A stretch of DNA of 52,500 nt from Cristatella mucedo (taxonomy: Eukaryota; Bryozoa; Phylactolaemata; Cristatellidae): assembly GCA_009760855.2 (NCBI GenBank), contig WPIO01000128.1:207501-260000 (forward strand). The letters are read 5' to 3'. Position numbers and translations under genes: made by a program. The notes under the pieces are model-generated. The model worked only from the letters and a program-made list of their open reading frames with translations. It was not told where the DNA came from and searched no databases. Below are positions 1 to 11,315 of this stretch, piece after piece; positions within the stretch are counted from its first letter, which is position 1, and each line of letters begins with the position of its first letter.

Positions 1-221
1 ATGGCCGTGACACTCACGTGTTAGCAAGCACAAAAAGTAATTAGATCCGAGCTCCAGCTGCCAGCAACGGTACCGACACTGCACTGCACATGACTGAAGC
101 CAATCCAAGCCACCAGGTCAAGCCATGAACTAAACATTTGAATGCTTGCCAAAGCATTCCCTCACCACTTTGTTAACGGCTCCTTCGTAAGCACTCGTGA
201 ATAAGAGGCAACAAGGGGTAG

Positions 222-455
<234 letters not shown>

Positions 456-1224
456 GGTGATCGGACTGGCTTACACAGACGTTCATTGCTGAGTTTCGGC
501 TCACATCCGGAAACGCTTGAGGATCTTCAGCAGTATTATTGCTCCTACTGGAGAGTCTCGGGGGAGGGGAGGGGCGTTGCGGGACTGGCTTATGCAACTC
601 CTGGACAGCTGTTGCGATTCTTTGGTAACGTGGATGCTGTTTATCGGCAGGACAACCCAGGAGGAAACGCCACCGGAAGTCTAAAACGACAGCAGCAGCA
701 GCAGTGAGCCAAGCTTCGGCGACAGCGGCAATAGCCAGGGCAGAGCATGGTTGCCGACTTCTGGCTCCAATCATACTTGCTACTCCAGCTGCATCCCAAA
801 AGGTTGTCGGTGTCATTGGCAGCATACCGCCGACAATGCAAGAACAACTAAGGACTAGGGGGTGAGTGTAACATGCCACATGCTACTGGGGTGTACAGGC
901 ACGTTCATTGCCAATTAGATTTAGTGATGCAGAACTTTGTACTCGAGGACTTAGGCCAGCTGCAACACAGATTTCTAATTGTTCATTGGATGAAGGGATT
1001 GTTCCAAGGCCATTTGTATTGGCCGTCGTTCGACCGATGCTTAGCAATCCTGATTGTATTCTCGAGTTTTTCGTCCGGTTTCCTTCTTTTGTCTTTGGAT
1101 CAAAGAATGCCGAAAACAGCTTAACGAGCACAGAGAGAAGAATGATTTATCTGGAGAATTACATTCGTTATTTAAATGTGTGTGTCCAATGACTTTCTAG
1201 GTCGCAGCGATACACTAATGTCAC
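456..1224. other. Unassigned stretch, no gene seen
   Basis: No recognisable gene or transposon. The only structure noticed is a short CAG run at about 690-705. Open frames are short and overlap on both strands. Confidence 0.5.
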
Positions 1225-1660
1225 TACCGTAATGCTTAGGACTGGTCTTGGTCTATCGGCAGCGTTATCGACTCGTTTGATCTTGAGACTCTGGTGGAAC
1301 GATTGTTCATGTGCTGATAAGGCTCTGGCATGGCTTGAATCGTACTTGTTCAATTGTGACTTGTCCGTGTCGTATTGCGGTTTCAAATCTAGTCCAGCAG
1401 ACCAGTCGCTTGTGTAAATCTACAAATACCTACTTTTGGCATTCTCCATTCACTGAGAGCCTCTCAGGGAATGTAATTCAGGGCCATTGCATCGTTTGTC
1501 ACTTCTATGCCGATGACAGCCAGATGCACTTGTCATTAAAACGTCAGGATCAGCAGCTGCAATCGATAAATTATAAACCTACCGTTCAGGCATTTAGTCC
1601 TGGATGTCGGCTAATTTTCTTAAACAAAACGATGACTAAAGCAAACTCACACTAGGAAAC
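1225..1660 (+). mobile_element. Decayed LINE reverse-transcriptase fragment (CR1/L2-like)
   Basis: Three short pieces in different frames read like consecutive blocks of a non-LTR reverse transcriptase. They are LSAAL...ALAWLESYL near 1255-1350 (family pattern DLSAAFDT...GWFRSYL), the catalytic-site block HFYADDSQMHLS near 1500-1535 with the YADD aspartates kept, and MSANFLK.NDD near 1603-1640 (family pattern WMSANFLKLNDDKT). The order and spacing match the palm and thumb of CR1/L2 elements. Frameshifts and stops between the blocks show an old dead copy. It could belong to LINE-A or LINE-D; too little remains to decide. Confidence 0.7.
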
Positions 1661-2049
1661 CCTAATTGCGTACCTATAATGAGAGAATCTGACCTCTTGG
1701 TTGATAGTCCCATAGTGTATTCCATCACCAAGTGGTCGAAATGTAAGTGTCCTCTTCAACGGCTGCTGGACGTGGAGCAACTTCCTGTGCGAGAAACCGC
1801 CTGCGCAGGTGCTTGTCACCTGTTGTTTCATTCTGGTCCAGGAGTAGGAGAAACTTTAGTGGTGGCTTGACCTCTAACGACCCCTAGATTTGACTATCGC
1901 TGCGATTTAGTATCGTCAGAGGCTTCCGAAGATTAAAGCCATCAAGCCTCCACAACTGGTGATTAATGTGGCTTAAAGGTTGGTTTATACATCAAAGAAA
2001 TGTATTAATCTCTCCTTGGATATAGGAGCAGCACTTGATACTGGCCGGT
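1661..2049. other. Unassigned stretch between two LINE fragments
   Basis: It lies between an RT block and a decayed LINE-D C-terminal block in the same orientation. It may be the degraded middle of one element, but no motif could be read to prove this. Confidence 0.35.
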
Positions 2050-2430
2050 CAAGGGATACAAAGCAGAATTCATACTCTCACCCACAAGGCCCTGTACCCA
2101 TCGTAGCTGCACTGCTGCACCAGTTTGAGCTTTCTCTGCTGCTTCAGGTGAATTCTCAGAATAATAATGCATTTTCATTATTTCAATTAAAACTGTTGGA
2201 GAAAAAAGCCTTTTCTTTGTGTCCTGGCCTGTTAAATTCAGTGTCATAACTTCTACCCACTGTCATCTCTCGCGATGCTGACTCCGGCCTAAACTCTCTG
2301 ACTGTCGTATGCTGCTACTGCTGCGCGACCCATTTCCTCAAATGTCCTAATGATTGATACAGCCGTGCTACTCACATTCTCTTTGTAGCGTGAAATGAAG
2401 TCTGTTGGCTACATGTGTTAGCAAAGCCGG
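2050..2430 (+). mobile_element. Decayed LINE-D 3' portion
   Basis: The DNA around 2070-2130 (CTCACCCACAAGGCCCTG followed by a GCTGCACTGCTGCACCAGTTT-like block) parallels the LINE-D copy at 31,780-31,850. The string GAAGTCTGTTGGCTAC near 2395-2412 matches the conserved LINE-D end (GAGACGAAGTCTGTTGGC at about 32,110). Intervening sequence is heavily diverged and no open frame survives. Orientation is plus. Confidence 0.5.
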
Positions 2431-2718
2431 CATTTTCAAGCCGTTTAGCCTGATTGTAGAAATGTCTTAGCTTGTGTGGCATCTTGGCATTTTTTCCGAA
2501 AAGGAAGCCCTGTGTAGCCAGTGTGTAGCCAGCATATCAGTTGGCTATTATTGATATTATTGATGCTGCCATATCTTGTTCGCGGTTCCTATTAGTTACT
2601 CCACGTTCGTTTCCTTCATCATCGATTGGGGAGAATAGTGCAGAAACGGATGTCAGTAAACAGCAGCTTCCTGCAGATGCCTGCATCCATTTTTCTGATT
2701 TCTTGCTGCACAAAGGGG

Positions 2719-2720
2719 TC

Positions 2721-2799
<79 letters not shown>
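2719..2799. repeat. (GA)n microsatellite
   Basis: About 40 uninterrupted GA units. They account for the RE/SL open frames on both strands around 2541-2940. Confidence 0.98.
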
Positions 2800-2801
<2 letters not shown>

Positions 2802-3261
2802 CGGACTTACTACTAGGAAGTGAGATGCCGGACGAATCACTCATTCTTCCGTTTGGATGTCTCTGAAAGATGAACCAATGACTGTACATAGTGACGAAAG
2901 TAGCTGCTGCCAGAGTGGGCCACGCTGTGAGCCAAAGCAAGCTAGAAGGATAAACAGACAGACGGAATTAGAATACAGCATCTGAATTCATGCCACACGG
3001 CCGAGGAGGAGAGGTAGTATCCATTTGCCAGTCTGGTCGATGTTTCCACCATTTACTGAGCCATTCAAGAGGGCGACAAGAGGTAGCACCTGCTGGCTTG
3101 GATATCGATCGATCGATCGCCTCATCGTGAACTTGGATCTACTCCTTGTCGTGACCTTGAAGCTGCTTCTCGGCCAATATGCAGCAGGCGGCTCTGCAAT
3201 AGCATTAGCTTCCTGATTGCAAGCCGAACCGCATTGTGTTTTAGTTTCAGCTCTAGACAAG
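2800..3261. other. Unassigned stretch, no gene seen
   Basis: Nothing recognisable apart from a short ATCG tandem (GATATCGATCGATCGATCGC) near 3100-3120. Confidence 0.5.
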
Positions 3262-3412
3262 TCGTGCTGGTTTTTTGGGCCAGTGGTAAAGATGCTTGCC
3301 TTGAAGAAGGCCACGAATGCAGTTGATGACCAAGGTCGTTGACTCGAGCCCCGTGGCATAGCTGAAGGGCCTGAATAGAGATTAAGTTCTCTTGGGGTGC
3401 CGCAAGAATGAA
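3262..3412 (+). mobile_element. SINE-B copy (tRNA-derived)
   Basis: The head contains an A-box-like GGCCAGTGGTAAAGATGC at about 3279-3296 and a B-box-like GACTCGAGCCC near 3342-3352. The tail CCTGAATAGAGATTAAGTTCTCT near 3370-3392 matches SINE-B copies at 32.8, 45.2 and 50.7 kb and resembles the 3' end of LINE-A. The element ends in GAATTATA and runs directly into a CA microsatellite, as is common for SINE tails. Confidence 0.7.
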
Positions 3413-3413
3413 T

Positions 3414-3414
<1 letters not shown>

Positions 3415-3495
<81 letters not shown>

Positions 3496-3530
3496 CACAC
3501 ACACAATTCATTCGGATTACATGCATTGTC

Positions 3531-3594
<64 letters not shown>

Positions 3595-3632
3595 TATATA
3601 TAGAGAGAGAGAAAGAGAGACAGAGAGACAAT
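3415..3632. repeat. Compound (CA)n-(TA)n-(GA)n microsatellite
   Basis: A CA run at 3415-3505, a non-repetitive gap of about 30 bp, a TA run at 3536-3602, then GA to 3632. It starts at the 3' end of a SINE, so it may have grown from the SINE tail. All surrounding TH, YI and CV open frames are translations of this repeat. Confidence 0.97.
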
Positions 3633-4683
3633 GCTCGGTTCCCAGAGCAGCATTTGTATGTCAGGCGCGTTAAAATTCTATGATATTTTTCTTATGGATT
3701 AAACCTCGTTGGCTTGTGCCCCTAGCACGTAGCAAGATTACACTAGGTTTTGCTTAAAAAAAAGTTCAAGCCATTCTGTCATGCTAGCTGAAAGAGCCCA
3801 ATCTGTTGCTAGCCTGTACTCAAATGGAACTTTAAAGCTGAGGCTTGCATGCCGCAGGGTTAGTCGAGCGATAGTCGGTGCTGGCACTTCTCGGGTGATG
3901 CCATTCGCCAAGCGATCACCTTTATTTGCTGCCCTGTTCGTGACACTGCTGTGTGAGTCCCTTGTATTACTAGGAATATGAGGCGGTAGCCCAGATCACT
4001 GGCCCTCGCTACCCATCGCTGCCTCTGCTGCTGCTGCTGCTGCCGCTCGACTTGATGTCTGTCTCCTTTTTTTAAGGATTGCCGTTCATCGCTGTTCATT
4101 TTCCTTTTAGCTTACGAATACTGCCAGATCCGTGTGCAAACAGCGGCACAAAGAAATTGCTGCCAGCCGACTGCAATTCCCAGCTGCTCGCCTGCTGCGC
4201 CCTTCTCGTCTTCATTCCGTCGGATTCCTTGGCCTGCTCCGTAATGTGCAAGGTACTGGTTGGTCTCGAATTTCTTCTCTAGCGTTGGCCCATCCGCTGC
4301 GCTTAATTTCCCATCATCGTTACATGCGATTGGTAGGTCCGCAGTCCTCGTAAGCTATTAGCGTACTACAGCCGTGTCACAATGTCGAACAGAGGAAATG
4401 TAGGGCTGTGCTCAGGGCAGCAGCAGGGGGCAAGCGAACGTGGCGCAGCATGTCAGCCCTGTCGTGCTTCTCGAAAGACATGCATTCTATCGATTGATAA
4501 ACTGATTGGGAAACAGTCATGACCTACTGCACATTTCGATTCATCCCTCATCCGAGAGGTATGAGAGGATGATGAATGGATCAAAATGCTGTCTGCTATG
4601 CTTCATCCGAAGTGCATCATTCAGGCTCCAGCAGTTTCTGTAGTTGATGTCGGTAGTCGGCTCCCCACACAGACCTGTAGGCA
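3633..4683. other. Unassigned stretch, no gene seen
   Basis: About 1 kb without recognisable coding or transposon sequence. A short CTG run (4025-4043) is the only repeat seen. Confidence 0.5.
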
Positions 4684-4727
4684 GGCACCTGAGGCGGCTG
4701 CTGGGCACAGCAGTCGCCTCAGGTGCC
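4684..4727. repeat. Near-perfect 20-bp inverted repeat (hairpin)
   Basis: The left arm 4684-4703 and right arm 4708-4727 are complementary at 19 of 20 positions around a 4-base spacer. Core arm sequence is GGCACCTGAGGCG. A diverged tandem duplication of GTAGTTGCTCCGACC follows at about 4781-4818. Confidence 0.9.
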
Positions 4728-7700
4728 GTAAGCAGCACCCCCAGCCAACCGTTGACTGGAGCCTCTGGCTGGGTGCCGAGTAGTTGCTCCGACCCTCCGG
4801 TAGTTGCTCCGACCTGCCGGTACGAGTCAAAAAAGAGCTTGCTGCGAATCAGTTGGTGGGCTGGCCCGGAGGGTGGGATGAACTGCTACTGCAAGCAGTG
4901 CTGCTGCTGCAGTGTCACCTGTCAAACCAACAGTCGCAGTCGCATCCTAAGCGAAAAATAAAAAACTGCGTCCCCCCCCTTGGTTTTTGCTCCTGCTTAC
5001 GGTCTTCGCTTGCATCAAAGGTTAGCGAGGCTTGACTTCCTGTGTGCAGGAAGTCGCTGGCTGCCTGCAGCACTGCCAGCTTGCGAGCCAGGCAGGTGGG
5101 TGCTGAGTTTACCGAACTGTTTCCGGTTGTTTTAGGCTGCATACTATATCGGACAGCATACCAATACCGTGCTGTGTGTGCAAGACATCCCCGAGAGGGG
5201 AGCGCCGGCTATTCAGAACAGCGTCGTGGTGAGTTAGACTGATCGGCCGTCCGATGCATTGCAGCTCGACCATCGGCAGGAACGCTTGTGCTGAACAACA
5301 TGTCCGTGTTATAGCTTCAATGGATTTGCTCCGTATTAGGCTAGTGGTCAGGTCTGGTCCAGGTCGACCAGGGCTGATAGAGAGCTCGCTTGCAAGCCAA
5401 ATAGTTGTCGATGAGCTTAGACTTCGGCAGATCTTGTTTGACTGACCATTCAGGATGGGACTATAGAGTGAGCGAGGACAGTTTCGGTGTACTGGGCTGG
5501 CTACGGTGGGAGGGACGGCGTAGCAAGCCGTGCTACCTTATCTGTCGCTCGAGGCTAGATTCCAGTGGCACACACTACCGGGTCTTCGAAGTCTCCTCGA
5601 TCGCATGCTCAGTGGTGGTTAAAAGGTAGCCTTGCCTGGAGCACCCGTGTGCTGCTGGGCACATTCCTGGTTCGGGAATTCAGCTGCAGCTGAAGTCTTG
5701 GCCAGAACATTCCCATCGGTCCTGAGCAACGTGGTCAGAAAAGTGACACACCCCTCCTACCTCCACGGGAGTTTTGCTTACGACAATTGGCGTGCAGGCA
5801 CTCGCGGGTGGCAGATGGCAGTGTTATGGCCTGCCGAAAACACAAAATTGGCTCTCAGTCGAGGTGTCGCGGTGGCGAGGTCTCTTTTGGCTCTCCCCAT
5901 CTGTTGTTTGTCTTTCCTTACTTTGCAACTACCTTAGTACATAACTATTCCAAGTGGACTGCGTGATGCAGCATTCGGGGTTGGCAGCGACTCTGATGGC
6001 ATCAGAGCCGTGTGAGCCAGGTGAGCCAGGCAGGCGAGCAAGTATCACGCTTGCCTTTGATGCCGGGCCAAAGAAACGCCGAGATTTGGCTCAGGATTTG
6101 GCTGGCTTTGTGTTGTGCTTGCTTGAAAGGTAGGGGTGAGGGCTCACTCCAGCTGTTACCGGCTCACTGGGCACCTTCGGCTGTGCAGCTGCACGCGAGG
6201 CAGAGATTTCTTTCTTTCTATATTTGATTAGAAAGGTAGAGCAGAAGTCATCCGGCGTGTTCTGCCCGCCAGCCAGGTGCCGAGTGTGCCCGCATCACGT
6301 GGGCTGCCAAAATCAAGTGGGAGCAGGCCGCCAAGCAGACCGCCAAGCAGACCCCTATCGCTTGCATTCGTCCGATGGCCTCTAGTCTGCTAGTTGATAT
6401 CTCATTCCGAAGCTTAGTCGGCATATGACGGCTGCTGGTCCCTTTAGCAGCTTTGTCCGCTCCATTGAGCTGCTCTTTGAATGAGACACATGCATCTTGT
6501 ATCGAAGCTGATGTCGAATTGCATCGAATTGCAGTCGCTCACCGCTGGAGCAGTGAGAGACTACAATCGCGGTCGAGCATACCTACGGGACTTTGGACAG
6601 AGGCAAGGGTCATTCGTGTGTGAGGACCTCGACAAGGCCATCGAGGAGGTGTGCGCGCGTACCTTGGGCACATTCTCGGCAAGGACGTAGCTGATCCTGG
6701 GAATCATCCGGCGAGGGTGCAGTGTCGTCACTGTGGCCCCGAGCTACGCTAACGACCTACAAGGACTTGGCCACTATATGGTCATTGGTTGAAGTTACAA
6801 GAACGCAGGGTCTCTTGTGTTGAGTGCTAACCTGCCTTTGCAGCAGATCTGAGCGCTGCCAGCCGCCGATGCTGCCTGATGGCTGCCCGATGACTCCTCT
6901 GGCACGAAGTCAGCTCACACCGTGTACCGTGGCTAACTGGATTAAAATCACGGACGAGGCCGGACTGTTCTAACGTCTGCTGCTGGGCCACCGAATACTC
7001 GAGCCGAAGATGCTCAGCTGACTTTTGGCACATTCCTGCAGCTAGCGATGGCGCTCAGTGAAAGCGCACAGGTGACACCAGCATCACGAAGCCGGTTGCA
7101 GGTGCAACTAATTGCAATACTCTGCTGCTGCTGCAGCTTCCCATCAGGCGTCGTCGAAGTAGCGTTGGCTGCGTGGGCTGCTCGCTCGCTCCTTGGATTC
7201 TCCTGCTGGTACACCTGGCCAGGCACGGTTTATTAGCCATCTTCATCTCTGTGAAATTTTCCATCGTTGCTTGCACTGCCTGCGAGCGAGCTGCCTGCGT
7301 GTAAGCTGACGAGCTGACAATAATAACACGATGATTAGACTTGTCACGTGCCCTAGCTGATGAGCTCCTCCTGACTCGTAAGGGAATTCTTCGATCGATG
7401 ACTGGTCACGTGCCTTGCTCACTTCGACTTCAATCGCTGCAGGGTGAAAACATCGTAGGCATCCACATGCTAAGGGCAATGCCACCTGTAAATTGAGAGC
7501 AATTTTAGTGGGCGCCCATCCGAGCTTCGGTAAGCGTCTTCAAAGCTCCCCAACGGGAATCCTGGACTCTTAGATGCTTGCCTGCTGCTGGCTGCCGAAA
7601 GCCAATCTTCTCGATTGAATGTCGAAGGCCGGTACCGGCCTTGCTACCGCTAGTCAGCCACTTGTCTAGCCTTTGGCGGACTAATGAGCAGCGATGCAGC

Positions 7701-7880
7701 CGGAACTTGGCCCAGAGTTAGGACCAGTGACGTTCGTGCGATATCGTTCGCTCGGGGACGTACTACGAAGGCGGTGCCCCTCCCCCTGCTTTAGTCGGCC
7801 ATTTTGACACGCCCCTGATCTAGCGCTCCTGATCCAGCACCCGGGGACATACACGTATGACCCCGTGCCCTTCCTTCGAT
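4728..7880. other. 3.1-kb unassigned block
   Basis: No gene or transposon recognised. Small structures seen are a 9-bp hairpin GACTTCCTG/CAGGAAGTC at 5034-5055, a direct duplication of CCGCCAAGCAGA near 6330-6355, and an 18-bp perfect palindrome AAGGCCGGTACCGGCCTT at 7625-7642. Open frames of 60-101 residues occur on both strands without family motifs. The longest is 5632-5937 plus. Confidence 0.45.
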
Positions 7881-7884
7881 ACGC

Positions 7885-8045
7885 CAGTGGTTAGGATGCA
7901 GGATGCCCAATCACGATCCGGCTGTGATCCACGTTTGAGCTCTCGGCAGGCAATCCTTTATTGCAGGGTGCAGGTGGAGTAAAAGTCGCCAAGGCCATTC
8001 TGCAGCCATGCAAAATAGAGCTGCTGAACCAGCCGGTCTGTCTGT
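7885..8045 (+). mobile_element. SINE-C copy, diverged
   Basis: The head has CCAGTGGTTAGGATGC (A-box-like) and ACGTTTGAGCTC (weak B box). The body has GCAATCCTTTATTGC and the tail has AAAATAGAGCTGCTGAACCAG. The same order of blocks occurs in the SINE-C copies at 11.1, 33.8 and 38.4 kb. Confidence 0.6.
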
Positions 8046-9129
8046 CGTTTGGGTGAGGGTCAGCCCAACTTCGCCTGTCTTCCGGTCAAAGGCCAAGGGC
8101 CACCGTGAAGGGCAACCGTCGTCGCGTGTCCGAATCGCTTTGAGTCATTGGACGTGTTGGTGCTAGCTTTGACTTGTCCAGCAGGCATGTTTCGAAGGTC
8201 GAGTTTTACGTATTCTTCGGTCGTGGAGGAAGGCAACTGCAGACGCGTCTGCGAGGCAGTGAGAGCGAGAGAGTGTGTCCGTCGCCAGCCTGCCTGGAGC
8301 ACTGGAAGCTGAATGCGTTGCGGGCAGGAAGCTGGCTCGTCTTACCAATTCGAGGCTGCAGACGAGATTTTTTGGCAAGGGGGGCCTAGACGCTGACCTT
8401 GAGGGGCAGGCCTCAGAGACGGGTTGGTGGCGTCGAAATCCTACCGGAAAGGCTGCTGGCTCCACCGATTAACTTCTTAATTTAATTCTTACCGCTATTT
8501 CAACTGCTCGCATAAGCTTTGAGTGTAACTCACGCAGCGTATTAGAGCAATGGCAGCTCCGTGCCTACCGGGACAGTGGCCAAAAGTGGCCCGGCGAAGT
8601 CTCTGCGACACTCACTCAGACAGCGAGCGTGGTGCCCCTATTTTGAGCGCCTGGAGCTGGGCACCGAAGTTGCATCTCTCGGTGTGCCCCGGTGGACCTG
8701 CATAAATAATTGTTATTCCTTTTAATAATGACCTATTCATAAATTTTAAGAATACGATTGCACCTTAAATATAACAATGGGAAATTCCGAGTGCGCCGAA
8801 TGTTCGAGCCGGAAACAACGCTTCGGTGGCCGCCTTTTTAGCTCCGTCGAAAAAATGGCTACCCCATCTGAAACGTGTCGAAATTTTGAGTCAAAAGCCT
8901 GCCTCAAGTCGCTCGAGTCGCTCTCGACATCCGGTAGCTCCTGCCGGGCTTTAGCGGGATGCTAAACAGATCACGAAATCGCTTGCACGCCACATCGAGG
9001 CGGCGGCGGAATCGTACGCACGCCGTCACGAAGGCGTGGCTGCTAGCCTCCCGAAGTGACTCGCTGCCTGCCGGACCGGAGAGCGTCGACGGTTGGAGAG
9101 GCCTTAAGAGCTGGCTTCAAAAGATAGGC
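8046..9129. other. Unassigned stretch, no gene seen
   Basis: Mixed composition, with short overlapping open frames on both strands around 8160-8470 and 8777-8965. No motif was recognised. Confidence 0.45.
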
Positions 9130-9220
9130 GATTAATAAAGATGCATTTAATCTGTATGGCGCCGCCGCAGAACTAAATCTCTTTCTCGGCACTTTACGTA
9201 CGCCGTAGAGGAAGCGTGCC
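9130..9220 (-). mobile_element. LINE-A 3'-tail fragment
   Basis: The block GCGCCGCCGCAGAACTAAATCTCTTTCTCGGCACTTTACG is a diverged version of the LINE-A end (GCGCCCTCAGAGAACTTAATCTC...GGCGCTTTAC) at 18.5 and 50.9 kb, preceded by an AT-rich tail. It lies inside a 221-residue minus-strand open frame (9043-9708), which weakens the case that the frame is a gene. Confidence 0.6.
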
Positions 9221-9704
9221 GATACGGTTAGCTGCGTCGGCTGCCCTATTGTTCGACGCCCGTTAATTTCGGAGGAAATCCTGCAGCGGGCAGACGACGC
9301 TGGACCGAGCAGAACTTGCCAGTCCTCAGAGGTCAATTCCTCGAGCGGAGCATCCCGGAACTCGTCGGTCCCAGACGGACGGAGCCTTCGGGAGACGAAG
9401 CTGGAGCGCTCGCTGTAGCGTAGCCGGGCGGAACCGACGCGACGCATCGACCGACGCGAACCTGTGCGGCCGGCCATCTGCTGAGGCTGACCGCGAGAGC
9501 GTGCCGCTCGACTGTCGACTGTCACACCTCCTCCACTATATCGCGTCGCCCCGCATGAGTCATTGAGCGCGTCTTCTTTTAAATACGAAAAGGCAATCTC
9601 TTCCGGAAGCGCCCTTTTCGGTGCGCCCACAGAGCGACGAGCGAAAGTCGCGCTCTTCAGCCCCCCCTCCAAAAACGGCGGCCGCGCCACTAAAAATGGC
9701 GCTT
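9221..9704. other. CpG-rich stretch, no gene confirmed
   Basis: CpG dinucleotides are frequent and an open frame covers the minus strand, but no domain is recognisable and its lower part crosses a LINE tail. It could be a CpG island or unmethylated repeat DNA. Confidence 0.35.
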
Positions 9705-9790
9705 TCACCTGTCATCTTAGCCTCGGGGTAAGGTGGTCACACTTTGCAACCCAGGTTGCGGGTTCCAGTCGTAGGAGCGCGTGCATTTTC
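9705..9790 (+). mobile_element. tRNA-like SINE head
   Basis: TTAGCCTCGGGGTAAGGTGG (A-box-like) is followed after about 25 bp by GCGGGTTCCAGTCG (B-box-like, consensus GGTTCGANTCC). The spacing resembles the SINE-C heads elsewhere. No SINE-C body or tail follows. Confidence 0.45.
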
Positions 9791-10076
9791 ACGCCGACAG
9801 AGCACCTCCTCCCCTCTTCTCTTAACCGTCGTCGATTCAGAGGTTTTTTTTGCCGTTTTTGGAGAGCCTGACGACGCTACGTCTCGAAGCCCTCCTCCTC
9901 CTCCTTCCCTCCGCGAGCTGACGTGGCCCCCCATGTGAACAACTATCTTTTGGCCCAACCCCTTAGCGGCGGCGGCGGCGGCGGTGGAGAAGAAGCGCCT
10001 CGAAGCTGCGAGACGAGGGCTCAATGCGCACGCAGAAAGACGCCTCGGCGAGCATGCTCGACAAGAATCGCATTTG

Positions 10077-10298
10077 GCAGCGTCTCCGCAACCTCCGCTG
10101 CTGTCGTCTGCTGTCGTCCCGCTTTAAAAAGAAAGATACATAAATTATAATAAAATGAATTTAATATAAATATAAATATAGAAATAAATAATAAATATAA
10201 ATATAAATAATATGATACATATTATTTATATTTATATTTATTATTTATTTAGCAGCGTCTCCGAAACCTCCGCTGTCGTCCCGCTTTAAAAAGATACA
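10077..10298. repeat. Direct repeats flanking a perfect 32-bp AT-rich foldback
   Basis: A GC-rich block beginning GCAGCGTCTCCG and ending CCCGCTTTAAAAAGA occurs at 10,077-10,140 and again at 10,252-10,298. The left copy carries an extra internal duplication. Between them lies an AT-only inverted repeat with perfectly complementary 32-bp arms (10,182-10,213 and 10,219-10,250) around a 5-base spacer. No open frame is involved. Confidence 0.92.
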
Positions 10299-10954
10299 AC
10301 TCCTCCTCCCCGTGAGACCAACGCCGAACTTGAACGCAGACTGGGCTGCTCGAAGCTGCCGGATGGTTTCACCTAAAAAATGGCGCATCCCGAACGGTAG
10401 AATCGACTTGAAAGAGTTCGCCGAAGGCCTGCCCACCCCACCCTCACCAAGACACTCGGAGTCAAGCGGTCTCCTGTGGGGGGAGGGAAGAGAGGAGGGG
10501 GGGGGGCGAAGTGGTGCTAAATGTTCAGCAGATGTTTCTCATTTGCAGCCGCAACTGACGTGGCCTAATGTTAACGACCTCATCTGCTCAGAGTGCGTCG
10601 GTCTGTCGGTCGGCGCAATTAAGTGGCCCTACGAACCCGATTTTAAATGTAAGCTTTTCAGACATTGCTTGGCCGGGCCATCCTAGACATCTTTGGCTCC
10701 TTCTCCTCCCCCCCCGAGTGAGAGTGCGCGCGGAAGCGCTCCGCGCCTCAGAGCGGTAGCGTCAGCGGTTCGGCGGGCGCATCCTGTCGAACAGACAGAT
10801 CCCGACGCTGCTGACGCAGAAGCAGCTGTCCGACGAGCCCGTACAACCGCTCTCTCCAAGCTCGGCAGCCATTACCCGGATACCCAATGGCCAGCCCGCA
10901 AGGGCTGCCGTCTCTCGGAGAGGGAGCGCTAAAATGGCGTGCCCCCTGATTCAG
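10299..10954. other. GC-rich stretch, no gene confirmed
   Basis: It includes a G-rich run near 10,476-10,507 and a CpG-dense part at 10,720-10,930. An open frame at 10,312-10,686 plus (124 residues) has no recognisable domain. Confidence 0.35.
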
Positions 10955-11090
10955 GCGCCGAGGGGGTCAGGTGCTCGCAATTCACGACTCAGGTCACGCG
11001 GGTTCGAGTCGTGCAGCAGATGAGCATTTGTTGCCTTCTGAAAGCGGGTCAATAGCCACCGCGAAGGCTCTACTCTACATCTAATTATAC
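10955..11090 (+). mobile_element. SINE-C copy, partial
   Basis: The head ends in the B-box-like GCGGGTTCGAGTCG at 10,998-11,011. The body TTTGTTGCCTTCTGAAAGC...GCCACCGCGAAGGCTCTACT matches the order seen in SINE-C, although the tail is replaced by AT-rich sequence. Confidence 0.6.
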
Positions 11091-11124
11091 AATAATATAC
11101 AATAATATTATTATATAATAATCT

Positions 11125-11315
11125 ACATATAATTGAGGTTGTTGAATCAGCTAATCTACGGGTAAGGTGCTCGCTCTTCTCGGTACTTATATATACGGGT
11201 CTCGGGTTTGAGTCCTGCTGAGGGCCATCATTTATTGCCCAATGCAAATGGTGGTGGTAGCCATCAATGCTCTTCTGCCGCTATAGAAATGAAGCTTCTG
11301 AATCAGATAGCCTTT
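11125..11315 (+). mobile_element. SINE-C copy
   Basis: It contains GGTAAGGTGCTCGC, the B-box-like CGGGTTTGAGTCC at about 11,203-11,215, the body CATTTATTGCC, and the characteristic tail GCTCTTCTGCCGCTATAGAA then ATGAAGCTTCTGAATCAGATAG. It directly follows another partial SINE-C in the same direction. Confidence 0.75.

Noticed and set aside
9043-9708. 221-residue minus-strand frame as a possible host gene
   Set aside because: It runs across a LINE-A tail and CpG-rich DNA, and no motif is recognisable.
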